Below, piece by piece: positions 16,484 to 24,967 of a stretch of 46,338 nt of DNA (the stretch's first letter is position 1; every line of letters begins with the position of its first letter). The DNA is taken from NCBI GenBank assembly GCA_903970435.1, contig CAJCIS010000252.1, positions 1-46,338 on the forward strand, in the 5' to 3' direction. The position numbers and the translations under genes were made by a program. Source of the stretch: Acidobacteriota bacterium. Lineage in GTDB: Bacteria; Pseudomonadota; Alphaproteobacteria; Acetobacterales; Acetobacteraceae. The notes under the pieces are model-generated. The model ran no database searches. It was given only the letters and a program-made list of their open reading frames with translations, and was not told where the DNA came from.

Positions 16484-18102
16484 CACGCGCCGGCTGCCCG
16501 GCGATCGCCCAGGATCAAATCGGCGGCACGCAGGGCCATGGCCATGACCGGTGCATTTGTGTTGCCCGAGAGCATTTCAGGAAAGATCGAAAGATCGACC
16601 ACGCGCAGCCCGCGCACGCCACGCACCCTCAGCCGCTCATCCACAACGGCGTCCGCCTGCTGTCCCATGGCGCAGGTGCCGCAAGCATGCAGACCCGCCC
16701 GGCCGAGGCGATGGAACGCCTCCACGATCTCGTCGTCAGTTTGTGCCCACGAGGTGCCGTCGGTTTCGCCCACCACCAGCCCCGTCCAGGCAGGTTGCCG
16801 CATCACCTCGCGCATGTAGCGGATCAACGAGACGGAATGCGCCCGGTCATGTTCGGTAGACAGGTAATTTGGTGTAATGACCGGCGGCTCCCGGGGGTCG
16901 GGACTGTTGATCATCACGGTGCCCTCGCTGTCCGGCCGCAGCACGTAGCCGAAAATCCGCATGCCGGGCTTGTCCTCGAACGTGCTCTTCGTGGCGCCAA
17001 GCGAGTACGGCATATACATGATTTGTCCGTCCGGGCGATTGAGGTCCGGCTTCGAACGGACGAAGGCGGCGGCGGTGCACGCGGCATCCGCCAAGGGCCC
17101 GCCGCCTGTCAGCAGGTATTGCAACGCCGCGCCCCACAGGCCGATTCCGGAGAATTTTGCATTCTGGCTGTCCGAGGCGTGCACCAGCCGATATTGCAAC
17201 GCGAGCAACCGGTGTTCCCGCATATTCCGGCCCACGCCTGGACTGTCCACCAGCACTTGAATGCCATGCGCCTGTAGATGCGCCGCCGGACCAATGCCAG
17301 ATAATTGCAAGAGTTTGGGTGAAATGAGGGCGCCGGCGCTGAGGATGATTTCGGAGCCGCAGCGGAATTCAACCGGTGCGCCCCCCCGCGTCGCCGCCAC
17401 GCCGACCGCGCGCCCGTTCTCAATGATGAGGCGATCGACGCGTGTGTCCGTCACGATACGCAGATTGGACCGATTACGAATCGGCTTCAGGAAACCGCGG
17501 GCGGAACTCACCCGCCGTCCCCGCCGGTCGATATTGACTTGCAAAAAACCGACACCCTCCTGATCGACCGTGTTCATATCAGGCTTGTAGGAAAGACCCA
17601 TGGCGCGCCCGGCGGCGACGAAAGCCTCGCCAAGCCGGCCGCCGGAGGGGTTCGTGCGTATCTTGATGGGGCCGCCTTTGCCGCTTGCGTTCCGGCCCCC
17701 TGGTTGATGGTCTGCGTGACCCTCCAATTCTTCGAAATAGGGGGCGATGTCCTGCCACGACCATCCAGCATTGCCGAGCTCGGCGATCCGGTCGTAATCG
17801 TCGCTCTGGCCGCGGACCCACACCATGCCGTTGACGGCGCTTGATCCACCCAGCGTCTTGCCGCGTTTCCAGATCTCGGGGGGACCTTCCGGCCCCAGCC
17901 GATGGGTCGTTATGTATGTTGAAGCGAAACGGTCGCGTGGCAGAATTTTGCCGAACCCTTTCGGAATATGAAGGTAAGGACTAGTGTCCCTGGGACCTTC
18001 CTCCAGCAGCAGCACGCGGCAGGCGGGATCGCGGGACAAACGGTTGGCGACAATGGCGCCGGCGGAGCCCGCCCCGACAACGATGTAATCTATTTCAGCC
18101 AT
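16483..18102 (-). CDS. GMC-family FAD oxidoreductase (choline/alcohol dehydrogenase type)
   Basis: The 539-residue length is normal for GMC enzymes. The FAD-binding motif VVGAGSAGAIVANRLS is at residues 8-23, the flavin-loop segment GKTLGGSSAVNGMVWVRG at about 81-98, and the active-site pair near the end: His472 in LHACGTCAMG and Asn516 in GNTNAPVMAMA. It oxidises an alcohol, passing electrons to a membrane acceptor or to oxygen. It begins six bases after the hydrolase stop and overlaps the cupin start, forming a hydrolase-GMC-cupin unit. Substrate unknown. Confidence 0.95.
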   Translation of the reverse strand: MAEIDYIVVGAGSAGAIVANRLSRDPACRVLLLEEGPRDTSPYLHIPKGFGKILPRDRFASTYITTHRLGPEGPPEIWKRGKTLGGSSAVNGMVWVRGQSDDYDRIAELGNAGWSWQDIAPYFEELEGHADHQPGGRNASGKGGPIKIRTNPSGGRLGEAFVAAGRAMGLSYKPDMNTVDQEGVGFLQVNIDRRGRRVSSARGFLKPIRNRSNLRIVTDTRVDRLIIENGRAVGVAATRGGAPVEFRCGSEIILSAGALISPKLLQLSGIGPAAHLQAHGIQVLVDSPGVGRNMREHRLLALQYRLVHASDSQNAKFSGIGLWGAALQYLLTGGGPLADAACTAAAFVRSKPDLNRPDGQIMYMPYSLGATKSTFEDKPGMRIFGYVLRPDSEGTVMINSPDPREPPVITPNYLSTEHDRAHSVSLIRYMREVMRQPAWTGLVVGETDGTSWAQTDDEIVEAFHRLGRAGLHACGTCAMGQQADAVVDERLRVRGVRGLRVVDLSIFPEMLSGNTNAPVMAMALRAADLILGDRRAAGA

Positions 18103-18108
18103 GTTTTA

Positions 18109-19281
18109 TCAGCACCGGACAATTTTCGGTAGGGCAGCTTCGATGATGCGCGCCACGCGCGACCGGACATCGTCCTCATTGCCAAGAAAATCGGACAACC
18201 GGTTATGGCAGAACGCAACAGCCAGACCGGTGTCCGGATCGGCAAAGCCTAACGATCCGCCCATGCCGGGAAAACATAAAGCGCGCGGGTTGCGGGGCGC
18301 ATAGGATGAGCCGGACGGCGCCCCGCCGAGTTGCAGGCCGCCGCGCCCGAGCGGCACCCGGCGGCGGGTGAAGACATCGATGTCGTCGTAGCCATCGCGC
18401 CGCTCGCTGAACATCGCAACGCGGCTGGGGGACAATAGGCGCACACCATCCAGTGCGCCGCCATTGGCCAGCATGGCAAAGAAGCGTGCTGCCGCGCGGG
18501 CTGTAACGATCGCGCCGACCGCGGGAATGCACGCGCGGCGCACCTCGGGCCTGCCGAATGGATCGGCCATCAAATCCACTTGCAGCGGCGTCGTTTCGCG
18601 ATACGGGGAGTCCTTCGGCGCCACGCTGACTTCATCATCATACAGGGCGGCGACGCGATCCTGCGCGGCATCCGGAATGCCGATCCACAGATCGGCGATG
18701 CCGAGTGGTTCGGCGATCTCCTGCCGGACGAAATCGCCAAAATGCCGCTGCTTTGGATCGGTGCGCCGGACGATCTCACCGACCAGCCAGCCATAGGTCA
18801 TGGACTGATAGCCGCTGCGTGTGCCGGGTTCAAAGGCCGGCGCTGTCGTTTCCAGCGCATGAACCATGAAGTCCCAGTCGCACATCTGCGCAACCGTCAC
18901 GTCCGCCGGCATGCGTGCCATGCCGGAACGATGCGTCAATACCTGGCGCACCGTTACAAGCTCGCGTCCCTCGCCGGTAAAGCAGGGCCAGTAGCGGCTG
19001 AGCGGCGCATCGTAGTCCACGAATTCGCGTTCTGCCTGGATATGCAGGGCGACGGCGGTAATCGCCTTGGCGACCGAGAATGCATTGAACAGCGTGTCGC
19101 CATCGACGGCGCGGCCTGATGGCTTGTCGGCGATGCCCGCCCACGCATCGACAATGAGCCGGTCATGATGGTAGGCGGCCACCTGCACGCCGATTTCCTC
19201 GCCCCGTTCGACAAGGTCGTCGAGCAGTGTCTGCACGCCGGTGTTGGCGGCGGTGTCGAGATGTATCCTGACTTCCTTCAT
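18109..19281 (-). CDS. Beta-lactamase-fold serine hydrolase (class C/esterase type)
   Basis: A 390-residue protein with the S-x-x-K motif FSVAK (Ser69, Lys72), LTHRSGM, and the tyrosine-motif segment SGYQSMTYGWLVGEIV around residue 157. GMGGSLGFADPD near the C-terminus stands in for the KTG box. No signal peptide is visible, so it should be cytoplasmic. These features fit EstB-like carboxylesterases rather than true beta-lactamases. It could release an alcohol from an ester substrate, which the adjacent GMC enzyme could then oxidise (inference). No clear ribosome-binding site precedes ATG 19281. Confidence 0.9.
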   Translation of the reverse strand: MKEVRIHLDTAANTGVQTLLDDLVERGEEIGVQVAAYHHDRLIVDAWAGIADKPSGRAVDGDTLFNAFSVAKAITAVALHIQAEREFVDYDAPLSRYWPCFTGEGRELVTVRQVLTHRSGMARMPADVTVAQMCDWDFMVHALETTAPAFEPGTRSGYQSMTYGWLVGEIVRRTDPKQRHFGDFVRQEIAEPLGIADLWIGIPDAAQDRVAALYDDEVSVAPKDSPYRETTPLQVDLMADPFGRPEVRRACIPAVGAIVTARAAARFFAMLANGGALDGVRLLSPSRVAMFSERRDGYDDIDVFTRRRVPLGRGGLQLGGAPSGSSYAPRNPRALCFPGMGGSLGFADPDTGLAVAFCHNRLSDFLGNEDDVRSRVARIIEAALPKIVRC

Positions 19282-19481
19282 TTGCGTGTCATCGTGGGTC
19301 TGCGCGTCCGCTTTGCAGGTGTGATATACATAATCAACGGCGCGTTCTGGCTGTCACGCGGGCCTGGCGGTCGAGATTACGCAGGTGATGCCACCTTGTG
19401 CCGCTGCAACTCTGGCTTGCAGTTCGGCCAGCGCGGCGGCATCACCATCGTTGGAGCCGATCGGTGCAGGGATCTAGGTGC

Positions 19482-19646
19482 ATGAAGCAGTGGATGTGTA
19501 TGAATTGTGGTTGGATCTACGACCAGGCACGCGGCGATCCTGCCGCCGGAATTGCGCCGGGCACGGCCTGGGAAGATGTGCCCGCCGATTGGAAATGTCC
19601 CGATTGCGGATCGGGAAAGGTTGATTTCGAGATGGTTGAAGTCTGA
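19482..19646 (+). CDS. Rubredoxin
   Basis: The 54-residue protein from ATG 19482 is exactly rubredoxin size. Iron ligands are C-x2-C in CMNCGWIYD and C-x2-C in [11 protein letters not shown], with the family [20 protein letters not shown] between them. It is a one-electron carrier, typically for alkane or other monooxygenases, or for detoxification enzymes. It stands alone on the plus strand and ends at a repeat pair. Its partner reductase is not in view. Confidence 0.96.
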   Translation: MKQWMCMNCGWIYDQARGDPAAGIAPGTAWEDVPADWKCPDCGSGKVDFEMVEV

Positions 19647-19647
19647 C

Positions 19648-19799
19648 AGGAAGAAAGCAGTTCTTTTCTGAAGAAAAGAACCAAAAGACTTTTGCTTTTG
19701 ATGCAATCCCGAACCTGCCGGCCTCAGCTCCAAAGTTGCCGCGGGCGGAAAGATCAAAGTCTTTTGGTTCTTTTCTTCAGAAAAGAACATTCTTCCTTC
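19648..19799. repeat. Facing pair of hairpin repeat arms between convergent genes
   Basis: The left arm (19650-19697) and right arm (19753-19797) both have TTCTTTTCTGAAGAAAAGAA-type stems. The interior next to the left arm reads TTTTGATGCAATCCCG. This is the reverse complement of the interior of the 1457 element, so this copy is inserted in the opposite orientation. It lies between the ends of the rubredoxin and ferredoxin genes. Confidence 0.85.
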
Positions 19800-19804
19800 G
19801 CCCC

Positions 19805-20125
19805 TCAATAACGTATCGGCGGAATCCGCACGCTCATGCCATCGAGTTCCGCGCTCGTTCGAATTTGGCAGGTCAGGCGGCTATCTTCGGTGACATCCAG
19901 CGCGCCATCCAGCATGGCGAGTTCCATGTCGCTCGGCGGCGCCAGCTTGCCCCGCCATGCCGCGTCGATATAGCAATGGCACGTCGCGCAGGAGAGATTG
20001 CCGCCGCAATCCCCGTTGATGCCGGGAATGCAGGATTGCGTCGCCGCCGTCATGACCGAGATGCCCTCGGCAGCTTGCACAATCTGCTCCTCGCCTTCGG
20101 GGCTAAAAAACCGCAGCGTGATCAA
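19805..20125 (-). CDS. [2Fe-2S] ferredoxin, putidaredoxin type
   Basis: From a TTG at 20125, preceded by GGAG at 8 bases, the protein is 106 residues, the same length as putidaredoxin. The ATG at 20155 has no such site. The cluster motif is C-x5-C-x2-C in GDCGGNLSCATCH, with the fourth Cys in RLTCQI, followed by the family ending ELDGMSVRIPP. It lies 64 bases after the CYP101-like P450 stop and is its obvious electron donor, as camB is to camC. The ferredoxin reductase is missing from the window. It may also serve the other P450s. Confidence 0.93.
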   Translation of the reverse strand: MITLRFFSPEGEEQIVQAAEGISVMTAATQSCIPGINGDCGGNLSCATCHCYIDAAWRGKLAPPSDMELAMLDGALDVTEDSRLTCQIRTSAELDGMSVRIPPIRY

Positions 20126-20189
20126 TGTAGGATCTCCAAAACCAGTTGGCAGCATGGGCTCATCGGCCCCGCGCTGTCGCCGGCATTCG

Positions 20190-21413
20190 TCACGTCGCGG
20201 ATGGCGTCCACGCCAGGAACAGCTCGTGCATCGTGTTGCTCGTGCCGACCGCCGCGCGCGGAACCGTTCCGGGCTTGATGGCGAACTGGGGAATGCGCGC
20301 CAGCCACTCCTCCAGAAGAACGCGGATTTCGATCCGTCCCAGCGCCATGCCGGGGCAGCGATGCGGTCCGTTGCCGAACGCGGCCGAGGGGATCGGCAGC
20401 GGCCGGTGGAAATCCACCTCGAGCGGGTTTTCGACGCGCTCAGGGTCCAGCCCGTAGAGGCAGTTCGGGATCTGGATCATGTCGCCCTGCCGCAAGGGAA
20501 CGCCGCGAAATTCGAAATCGCGCGTAACGATTCGCGCCGTGTTGGCGATGCCGTGCCGCCGGATCATTTCATCGATGGCGCGGGGGATCAGCTTCGGGTC
20601 ATCGACGAGTTGCTGCCGGTGCGCCGGATGCAGTGCCAAAAAGCGCATGATGTTACCCATCATCGAGGCCACGGTATGCAGGCCGCCTGCCAGAAGCAGC
20701 GTGCTCATGCCACGGATTTCCTCGTCCGTGAGGGGCCTGCCGTCAACGCGGCCCTGCACCACGGTCGTCAGCGCGTCATCCTTCGGATTGGCGCGGCGAT
20801 CCTGCACATCGCGCCAGAGATAATCGGCCATGTCGTGGCGGGCGCGCTGTGTCACCTGAAGTTCGGTGGCTGTCGTGTTGAGCGCGGAGAGCCGCAGCAG
20901 CATGTCCGAATCCTCGCGCGGCAGGCCCATCATATCAAGGAAAACGGTAATCGGCAGCACGTGCGACACCTCGTCCACGAACTCGCATTCGCCGCGCGGT
21001 TCCACGTGCGCGATCACATCGCGGATGACGGTGCGGATGTTCGTCTCCAGCCTGGCGACAGCCTTGGGCGAAAAGATTGGCGAAATGACCGCGCGGTAGC
21101 TGGCATGCTCCGGCGGATCGAAATCCAGCGGCGGCGACCGCATGCCGCGCCTTCCTTTCGGCAACGCCATGTAGCGCATGGAAAATCGGTCCGGGTCGAG
21201 CTGGATCGTCTCGATGTCGACGGCGCGCGTTGCCACCCAGTGCCCGCCGTTCATGTCGGTCCAGAAGATGGGCGGCAGGGCCTCCGTCGCCTGCTTCCAC
21301 GCCAGGGCGGGATCGCCGTCGGGAACCGGAATGGCGAAGAAATCGAAATCCGGTACGGCCAGTTCGGGCGGCACGCGGCCGGACCCGGGCTCACAGGTGA
21401 CCGTTGCGGTCAT
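20190..21413 (-). CDS. Cytochrome P450, CYP101-like, with Asp-to-His change in the I helix
   Basis: The 407-residue protein resembles P450cam throughout: PPELAVPDFDFF, NGGHWVATR, a DPPEHASYRA segment, ExxR at E282-R285, and heme loop FGNGPHRCPG with Cys353. The I helix reads LAGGLHTVASMM. The conserved acid of the acid-alcohol pair (Asp251 in P450cam) is His246 here, while Thr247 is kept. The paralogue at 38973 keeps Asp. This residue helps deliver protons for O-O cleavage, so activity may be altered or slow. It is followed by its ferredoxin and preceded by a SnoaL gene. Confidence 0.94.
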   Translation of the reverse strand: MTATVTCEPGSGRVPPELAVPDFDFFAIPVPDGDPALAWKQATEALPPIFWTDMNGGHWVATRAVDIETIQLDPDRFSMRYMALPKGRRGMRSPPLDFDPPEHASYRAVISPIFSPKAVARLETNIRTVIRDVIAHVEPRGECEFVDEVSHVLPITVFLDMMGLPREDSDMLLRLSALNTTATELQVTQRARHDMADYLWRDVQDRRANPKDDALTTVVQGRVDGRPLTDEEIRGMSTLLLAGGLHTVASMMGNIMRFLALHPAHRQQLVDDPKLIPRAIDEMIRRHGIANTARIVTRDFEFRGVPLRQGDMIQIPNCLYGLDPERVENPLEVDFHRPLPIPSAAFGNGPHRCPGMALGRIEIRVLLEEWLARIPQFAIKPGTVPRAAVGTSNTMHELFLAWTPSAT

Positions 21414-21426
21414 GAAAATTCCACCC

Positions 21427-21855
21427 TCACGAATAATAGGTAAAGTTCCGTTCCTGAAACAGCCATCCGCTGTTCACCCACACGAACCGGTCCTTGTACT
21501 CGCCGTAGAAGGGCCCGCCTGCCTCGCCCTGCTTGCGCGAGGTAGGTGTGTACATCGTGCACGTTCCGGTCGCCGTGGCGCCCATCAGCGTGATCGCGAG
21601 GCCGCCCATCACCGGCACCACCCCGCCTGCTTGCATGGTCTTGTGCCGCGCCTTGATGGCGTCGCGGCCAATGATGTGCGTTCCGTTGGAGGCGATAAAG
21701 CACCCATCTTCGGCAAACAGGTCGGCCATCGCGTCACCCTCGCCGTGCAGCAGGTGATGGGCGTAGCGGGCGACCAGGTTGCGAATTTCCTCTATGTCGG
21801 ACAGCTCGCGCAGGCGCCTGTCCGATATTGCTCCATCGCCGTGCAAGACGCTCAT
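21427..21855 (-). CDS. SnoaL-like (NTF2-fold) protein
   Basis: I start this at ATG 21855, giving 142 residues. The longer open frame reads upstream into unrelated sequence. It shows a typical SnoaL_4 start (ELSDIEEIRNLVARYAHHLL), then GDAMADLFAEDGCFIAS, GRDAIKARHKTM, and an aromatic C-terminus (RFVWVNSGWLFQERNFTYY). It lies 13 bases before the CYP101-like P450 and so is in the same transcription unit (SnoaL-P450-ferredoxin). It could be an isomerase or dehydratase acting on the hydroxylated product; that is inference. Confidence 0.8.
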   Translation of the reverse strand: MSVLHGDGAISDRRLRELSDIEEIRNLVARYAHHLLHGEGDAMADLFAEDGCFIASNGTHIIGRDAIKARHKTMQAGGVVPVMGGLAITLMGATATGTCTMYTPTSRKQGEAGGPFYGEYKDRFVWVNSGWLFQERNFTYYS

Positions 21856-22283
21856 GATCGTGGGGCCGGTCTCCGAGAGGTGTTCCGCGCAGGCTGGCCA
21901 CGCGTATCCGCCGCATACCCTATTCCCATCCCTGCCGGGTGGGGAGGGGGCAGCAAAACACGTACATGATTGGTGGGGGCGGACCAGGCCAAAGCAGCCC
22001 GGCGACGCGGCGGTTTGGCTGACGACGACCGCCACCGCCCGCCATTCCGGCTGCGATTGGACCGGCGCGCCGGCGTCATCGCGCGCGGTCATCGCGCGCC
22101 CTGGGCGGACAGTGCGGATACGCCCCGTTCCGAAATCATATACGCGAAGTTGAAGTGGCCGAAAATGGCTGGCCTTGCGGGAACGGACGGAACCTTATTC
22201 TTTTCATCCAGCGCGGCGTTGCGCGTAGAACGTCAGATGCAGGATTGCCGAGGCGGGACAGGGTCTGTCTCCGGAGAACGCAC
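21856..22283. promoter_or_regulatory. Divergent intergenic region
   Basis: These 428 bases separate the SnoaL-P450-ferredoxin unit (minus) from the acyl-CoA dehydrogenase (plus) and must hold promoters for both. A short direct repeat GTCATCGCGCGC occurs at about 22076 and again some 14 bases on. No gene, operator dyad or repeat arm was recognised. Confidence 0.45.
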
Positions 22284-23327
22284 GTGAACCTTTTGCCGAC
22301 TGCCGAGCAGCTCCACATCCGGGACAGCATCTCGAACTTTCTCTCCGCCGAACTGCCGGCCACGCGCCTGCACAAGGCGGCTTTCGCGCACGGCGCGGCC
22401 GAGCGGCGGCTCTGGGCGCAAATCGCCGAACTTGGCTGGCTTGGCCTCGGCATAGCCGAAGAAGTGGGCGGCGTGGGGTACGGAACCGCGGAGGACATTC
22501 TGTTGTTCCGTGAATGCGGACGGCAACTCGTTTCGCCCATGGTGCTCGCCGGACGGCTCGGCGCGGAGGTGGCCGCGCGGTCGGGGAACCGGGATCTCGC
22601 GGATCGCATACTGACGGGCGCGCAGCCCGTGGTGCTGGCGCATATCGCGCGGCCCGGGGCCGGCTTTCCGTCGGGCGCCGCATCCGTGCAACTTATCGAC
22701 GCGGCGCCAGACGATCTGGCGCTGGCCTGGAGCCCATCGGGCATGGCACTGTGCAATCTTGCGGATTTCGCAACGCAGGCGCAGGCGCCAGGTATTGATC
22801 CCACGCTCGGCATCACGACCGGCCGGACCGAACGGTTCCGGCCGGTCGCGTGGTGCCCTTCGGTCACTGCGCCGCTGCCCGCGCTGGCGAGCATCCTGCT
22901 GTCCGCCATGCTGGTGGGCATCGCCGAAGCGACGCGGGACATGGCGGTGAACTACGCCAGTTTTCGGGAACAATTCGGCCGCAAGATCGGCAGCTTCCAG
23001 GCCATTGCGCATTACTGTGCGAACATGGCCATGTCGGCCGAAGTGGCCTGGGCGGAAACCGCCTATGCGGGCCTGGCGTGGCAAGGACGGGCCGGGGATT
23101 ATGCGTCGCATGTCGCGGCCTCCCGGCTGCTGGCAAGCACGGCCGCGTTGGAAAATGCGCGGCTCTGCATTCAGGTGCATGGCGGCATGGGGTACAGTTC
23201 GGAGTGCGACGCGCATCTGTTCCTCAAGCGCGGCCATGCGCTGGCCGTATTGTTCGGCCCGATGAGGGAGGCGTGGTCCGCGCTATTGAGCCTCAACGAC
23301 AACATTCTTAACCTGGCTGCGGAGTAA
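22284..23327 (+). CDS. Acyl-CoA dehydrogenase, short partner-type subunit
   Basis: GTG 22284 has GGAGA seven bases upstream and gives a 347-residue protein. The longer frame from 22155 has no such support. It keeps the acyl-CoA dehydrogenase fold: N-terminal helices (EQLHIRDSISNFLSAEL, LGWLGLGIAEEVGG) and C-terminal helices (FREQFGRKIGSFQAIAHYCA, QVHGGMGYSSECDAHLFLKR). The central beta domain is short and lacks the usual substrate loop. Such subunits often pair with a second dehydrogenase as a heterotetramer, as in steroid side-chain oxidation. The next gene is a candidate partner. Substrate unknown. Confidence 0.85.
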   Translation: MNLLPTAEQLHIRDSISNFLSAELPATRLHKAAFAHGAAERRLWAQIAELGWLGLGIAEEVGGVGYGTAEDILLFRECGRQLVSPMVLAGRLGAEVAARSGNRDLADRILTGAQPVVLAHIARPGAGFPSGAASVQLIDAAPDDLALAWSPSGMALCNLADFATQAQAPGIDPTLGITTGRTERFRPVAWCPSVTAPLPALASILLSAMLVGIAEATRDMAVNYASFREQFGRKIGSFQAIAHYCANMAMSAEVAWAETAYAGLAWQGRAGDYASHVAASRLLASTAALENARLCIQVHGGMGYSSECDAHLFLKRGHALAVLFGPMREAWSALLSLNDNILNLAAE

Positions 23328-23432
23328 GGAAGGAAGCCGTTCTTTTTTGAAAAAAAGAACCAAAAGACTTTTGCTCTGATGGGGGCCCAATCGACATCGA
23401 TAAAAGTCTTTGTTTGTTTTTTCCTTCCTTGA
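23326..23432. repeat. Repeat pair with intact left arm and truncated right arm
   Basis: The left arm (23326-23372) is complete. The right arm (23399-23432) keeps AAAAGTCTTTGTTTGTTTTT and CCTTCCTT but has lost the central hairpin. It lies between two codirectional acyl-CoA dehydrogenase genes, and the broken arm is only 35 bases before the second gene's start. Confidence 0.8.
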
Positions 23433-23466
23433 CCGATATGTCAGTTCAACGGGCCGGTATAGCAAC

Positions 23467-24624
23467 ATGCATCTCGAATTCACAGCGGAAGAAAATGCCT
23501 TCAGGGCCACCGCCCGTGAATGGCTCGTCGCGAACGTGCCGCGCGACAAGCGGCCGGATGACGGGCCGGGCACGCGGGAATTCGATCTCGCCTGGCAGCG
23601 CAGGCAGTACGAGGCGGGGTGGGCCGGCATCAATTGGCCCAAGGCCCATGGCGGGGTCGGACTGCCTTCCGTCCATCACATGATTTGGCTGGAGGAGGCC
23701 GGGCGCGCCGGAGCGCCGCCGATGGGAACCCTGTCGGTCGCCTTGTCTCATGCGGGGCCGACGCTCATGGCGTTCGGCACGGACGCGCAGAAAGCCTTCC
23801 ACCTGCCCAGGATTCTGCAAGGTGCATCGGTCTGGTGCCAGGGCTTCTCCGAGCCCGGCGCGGGCTCGGATCTGGCCGGGCTGAAAACGCGTGGCGTGGT
23901 CGAGGATAATTGTATCGTCGTCACCGGACAGAAGGTCTGGACCAGCCATGCCCACGTTGCCGACTATCAGGAGTTGCTCGTGCGCACCGACAGTTCCGCC
24001 GGCCGGCATGCCGGCATCACCTGGATCATCTGCGACATGAAGGCGCCCGGCATCACCGTGCGTCCGATCCGGACGATCGCCGGCAATCACCATTATTGCG
24101 AGGTATTCTACGACGAGGTGCGCATTCCCATCGAGAACGTTGTCGGCGCCATCAACGATGGCTGGCGCGTCGCGATGTCCACGCTGTCCATCGAGCGGGC
24201 CGGCGGCGTGGCGGGCCACATGGCGCTGGAAAAGGAATTGAACCGCCTTATCCGCTTCGCCGACGACAACATCGACGATGCGACGGGCGAACCCCTGCTG
24301 CGGGATTCCCGCATAATGTCGGAGCTCGCGGAACTGAAGGCGAAGTTCGCGGGCCTTCGGGCGCTGGCCTACACCGTTGTCTCGCGTGAGGAGTCGGGTG
24401 TTCCCGGGCCGGAGAGCTCCCTGCTGGCGCTCTATTATGCCGAACTGCTTCAGCGTACGCAGCGCCTGTCGATGCAGTTGCTGTCCAGCGATTGCCTGGG
24501 CGGCGGCAGCGCGCAGGATGCCATCGATCGCTATCTGCAATCTTTTTCCAACACGATCATGGGCGGAACGTCGGAGATCCGTCGGAATATTGTCGCCCAG
24601 CGGGTGCTGGGCTTGCCTAGATAA
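23467..24624 (+). CDS. Acyl-CoA dehydrogenase
   Basis: A 385-residue protein from ATG 23467. It has the full dehydrogenase set: FTAEENAFRATAREWL, the flavin/substrate loop CQGFSEPGAGSDLAGLKTR, the beta domain VTGQKVWTSHAHVADYQELLVRTD, VFYDEVRIPIENVVG, and the C-terminal GGTSEIRRNIVAQRVLGLPR. It is similar to FadE-type enzymes of steroid and terpenoid pathways. With the 347-residue protein before it, it may form a heteromeric enzyme, although a repeat pair separates the genes by 140 bases. It introduces a 2,3-double bond into an acyl-CoA. Confidence 0.92.
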   Translation: MHLEFTAEENAFRATAREWLVANVPRDKRPDDGPGTREFDLAWQRRQYEAGWAGINWPKAHGGVGLPSVHHMIWLEEAGRAGAPPMGTLSVALSHAGPTLMAFGTDAQKAFHLPRILQGASVWCQGFSEPGAGSDLAGLKTRGVVEDNCIVVTGQKVWTSHAHVADYQELLVRTDSSAGRHAGITWIICDMKAPGITVRPIRTIAGNHHYCEVFYDEVRIPIENVVGAINDGWRVAMSTLSIERAGGVAGHMALEKELNRLIRFADDNIDDATGEPLLRDSRIMSELAELKAKFAGLRALAYTVVSREESGVPGPESSLLALYYAELLQRTQRLSMQLLSSDCLGGGSAQDAIDRYLQSFSNTIMGGTSEIRRNIVAQRVLGLPR

Positions 24625-24733
24625 GGCAGCAGTTCTTTTTTGAAAAAAAGAACCAAAAAACTTTTGCCCTTGCGATTGCATCAAGAGCAAAAGTCTTTTG
24701 GTTGTTTTCTTCAGAAAACAACTGCTTCCTTCC
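24621..24733. repeat. Facing pair of hairpin repeat arms, short interior, between convergent genes
   Basis: The left arm (24624-24668) has GTTC...GAAC; the right arm (24685-24733) has GTTG...CAAC, a compensated base-pair change. The interior is only about 20 bases but retains GATTGCATCAAGAG, as in the 1457 element. It separates the ends of the acyl-CoA dehydrogenase and lipoyl-domain genes. Confidence 0.87.
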
Positions 24734-24963
24734 TACTCGATCTCCCCCAGCTCCGTCCCCACAGGGTGCATTTCCCCCGCCGCCACCTTAATACGTAACG
24801 TCCCCGACGCGGCAGCCTCGATCTCGGTCACCGATTTCTCGCTTTCCAGCAGAAACAACGGCGCGCCGGCCTCGACCCGGCCGCCATCCTCGACCAGCCA
24901 TTCCGTGACCGTGCCCTCCTCCATGGCGAAACCGAGACGGGGAAGCGTAATGATGAATGCCAT
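24733..24963 (-). CDS. Free-standing lipoyl domain protein
   Basis: A 76-residue protein from ATG 24963, two bases after the E1 beta stop. It is a single lipoyl domain: ITLPRLGFAMEEGTVTEWLV, then FLLESEKSVTEIEA, in which Lys43 is the lipoylation site. It lacks the E3-binding and acyltransferase domains of a normal E2. It would act as the swinging arm for the E1 alpha/beta pair upstream. A separate catalytic E2 and an E3 must come from elsewhere; only a 40-codon E2 relic is seen, at 42751. Single-domain lipoyl proteins beside E1 genes do occur in related bacteria. Confidence 0.88.
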   Translation of the reverse strand: MAFIITLPRLGFAMEEGTVTEWLVEDGGRVEAGAPLFLLESEKSVTEIEAAASGTLRIKVAAGEMHPVGTELGEIE

Positions 24964-24967
24964 CGAA

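Noticed and set aside
19377-19481. Short minus-strand frame with [20 protein letters not shown]
   Set aside because: It resembles coding sequence, but is about 40 codons, bounded by stops, and no family could be recognised; possible relic, not reported as a feature.
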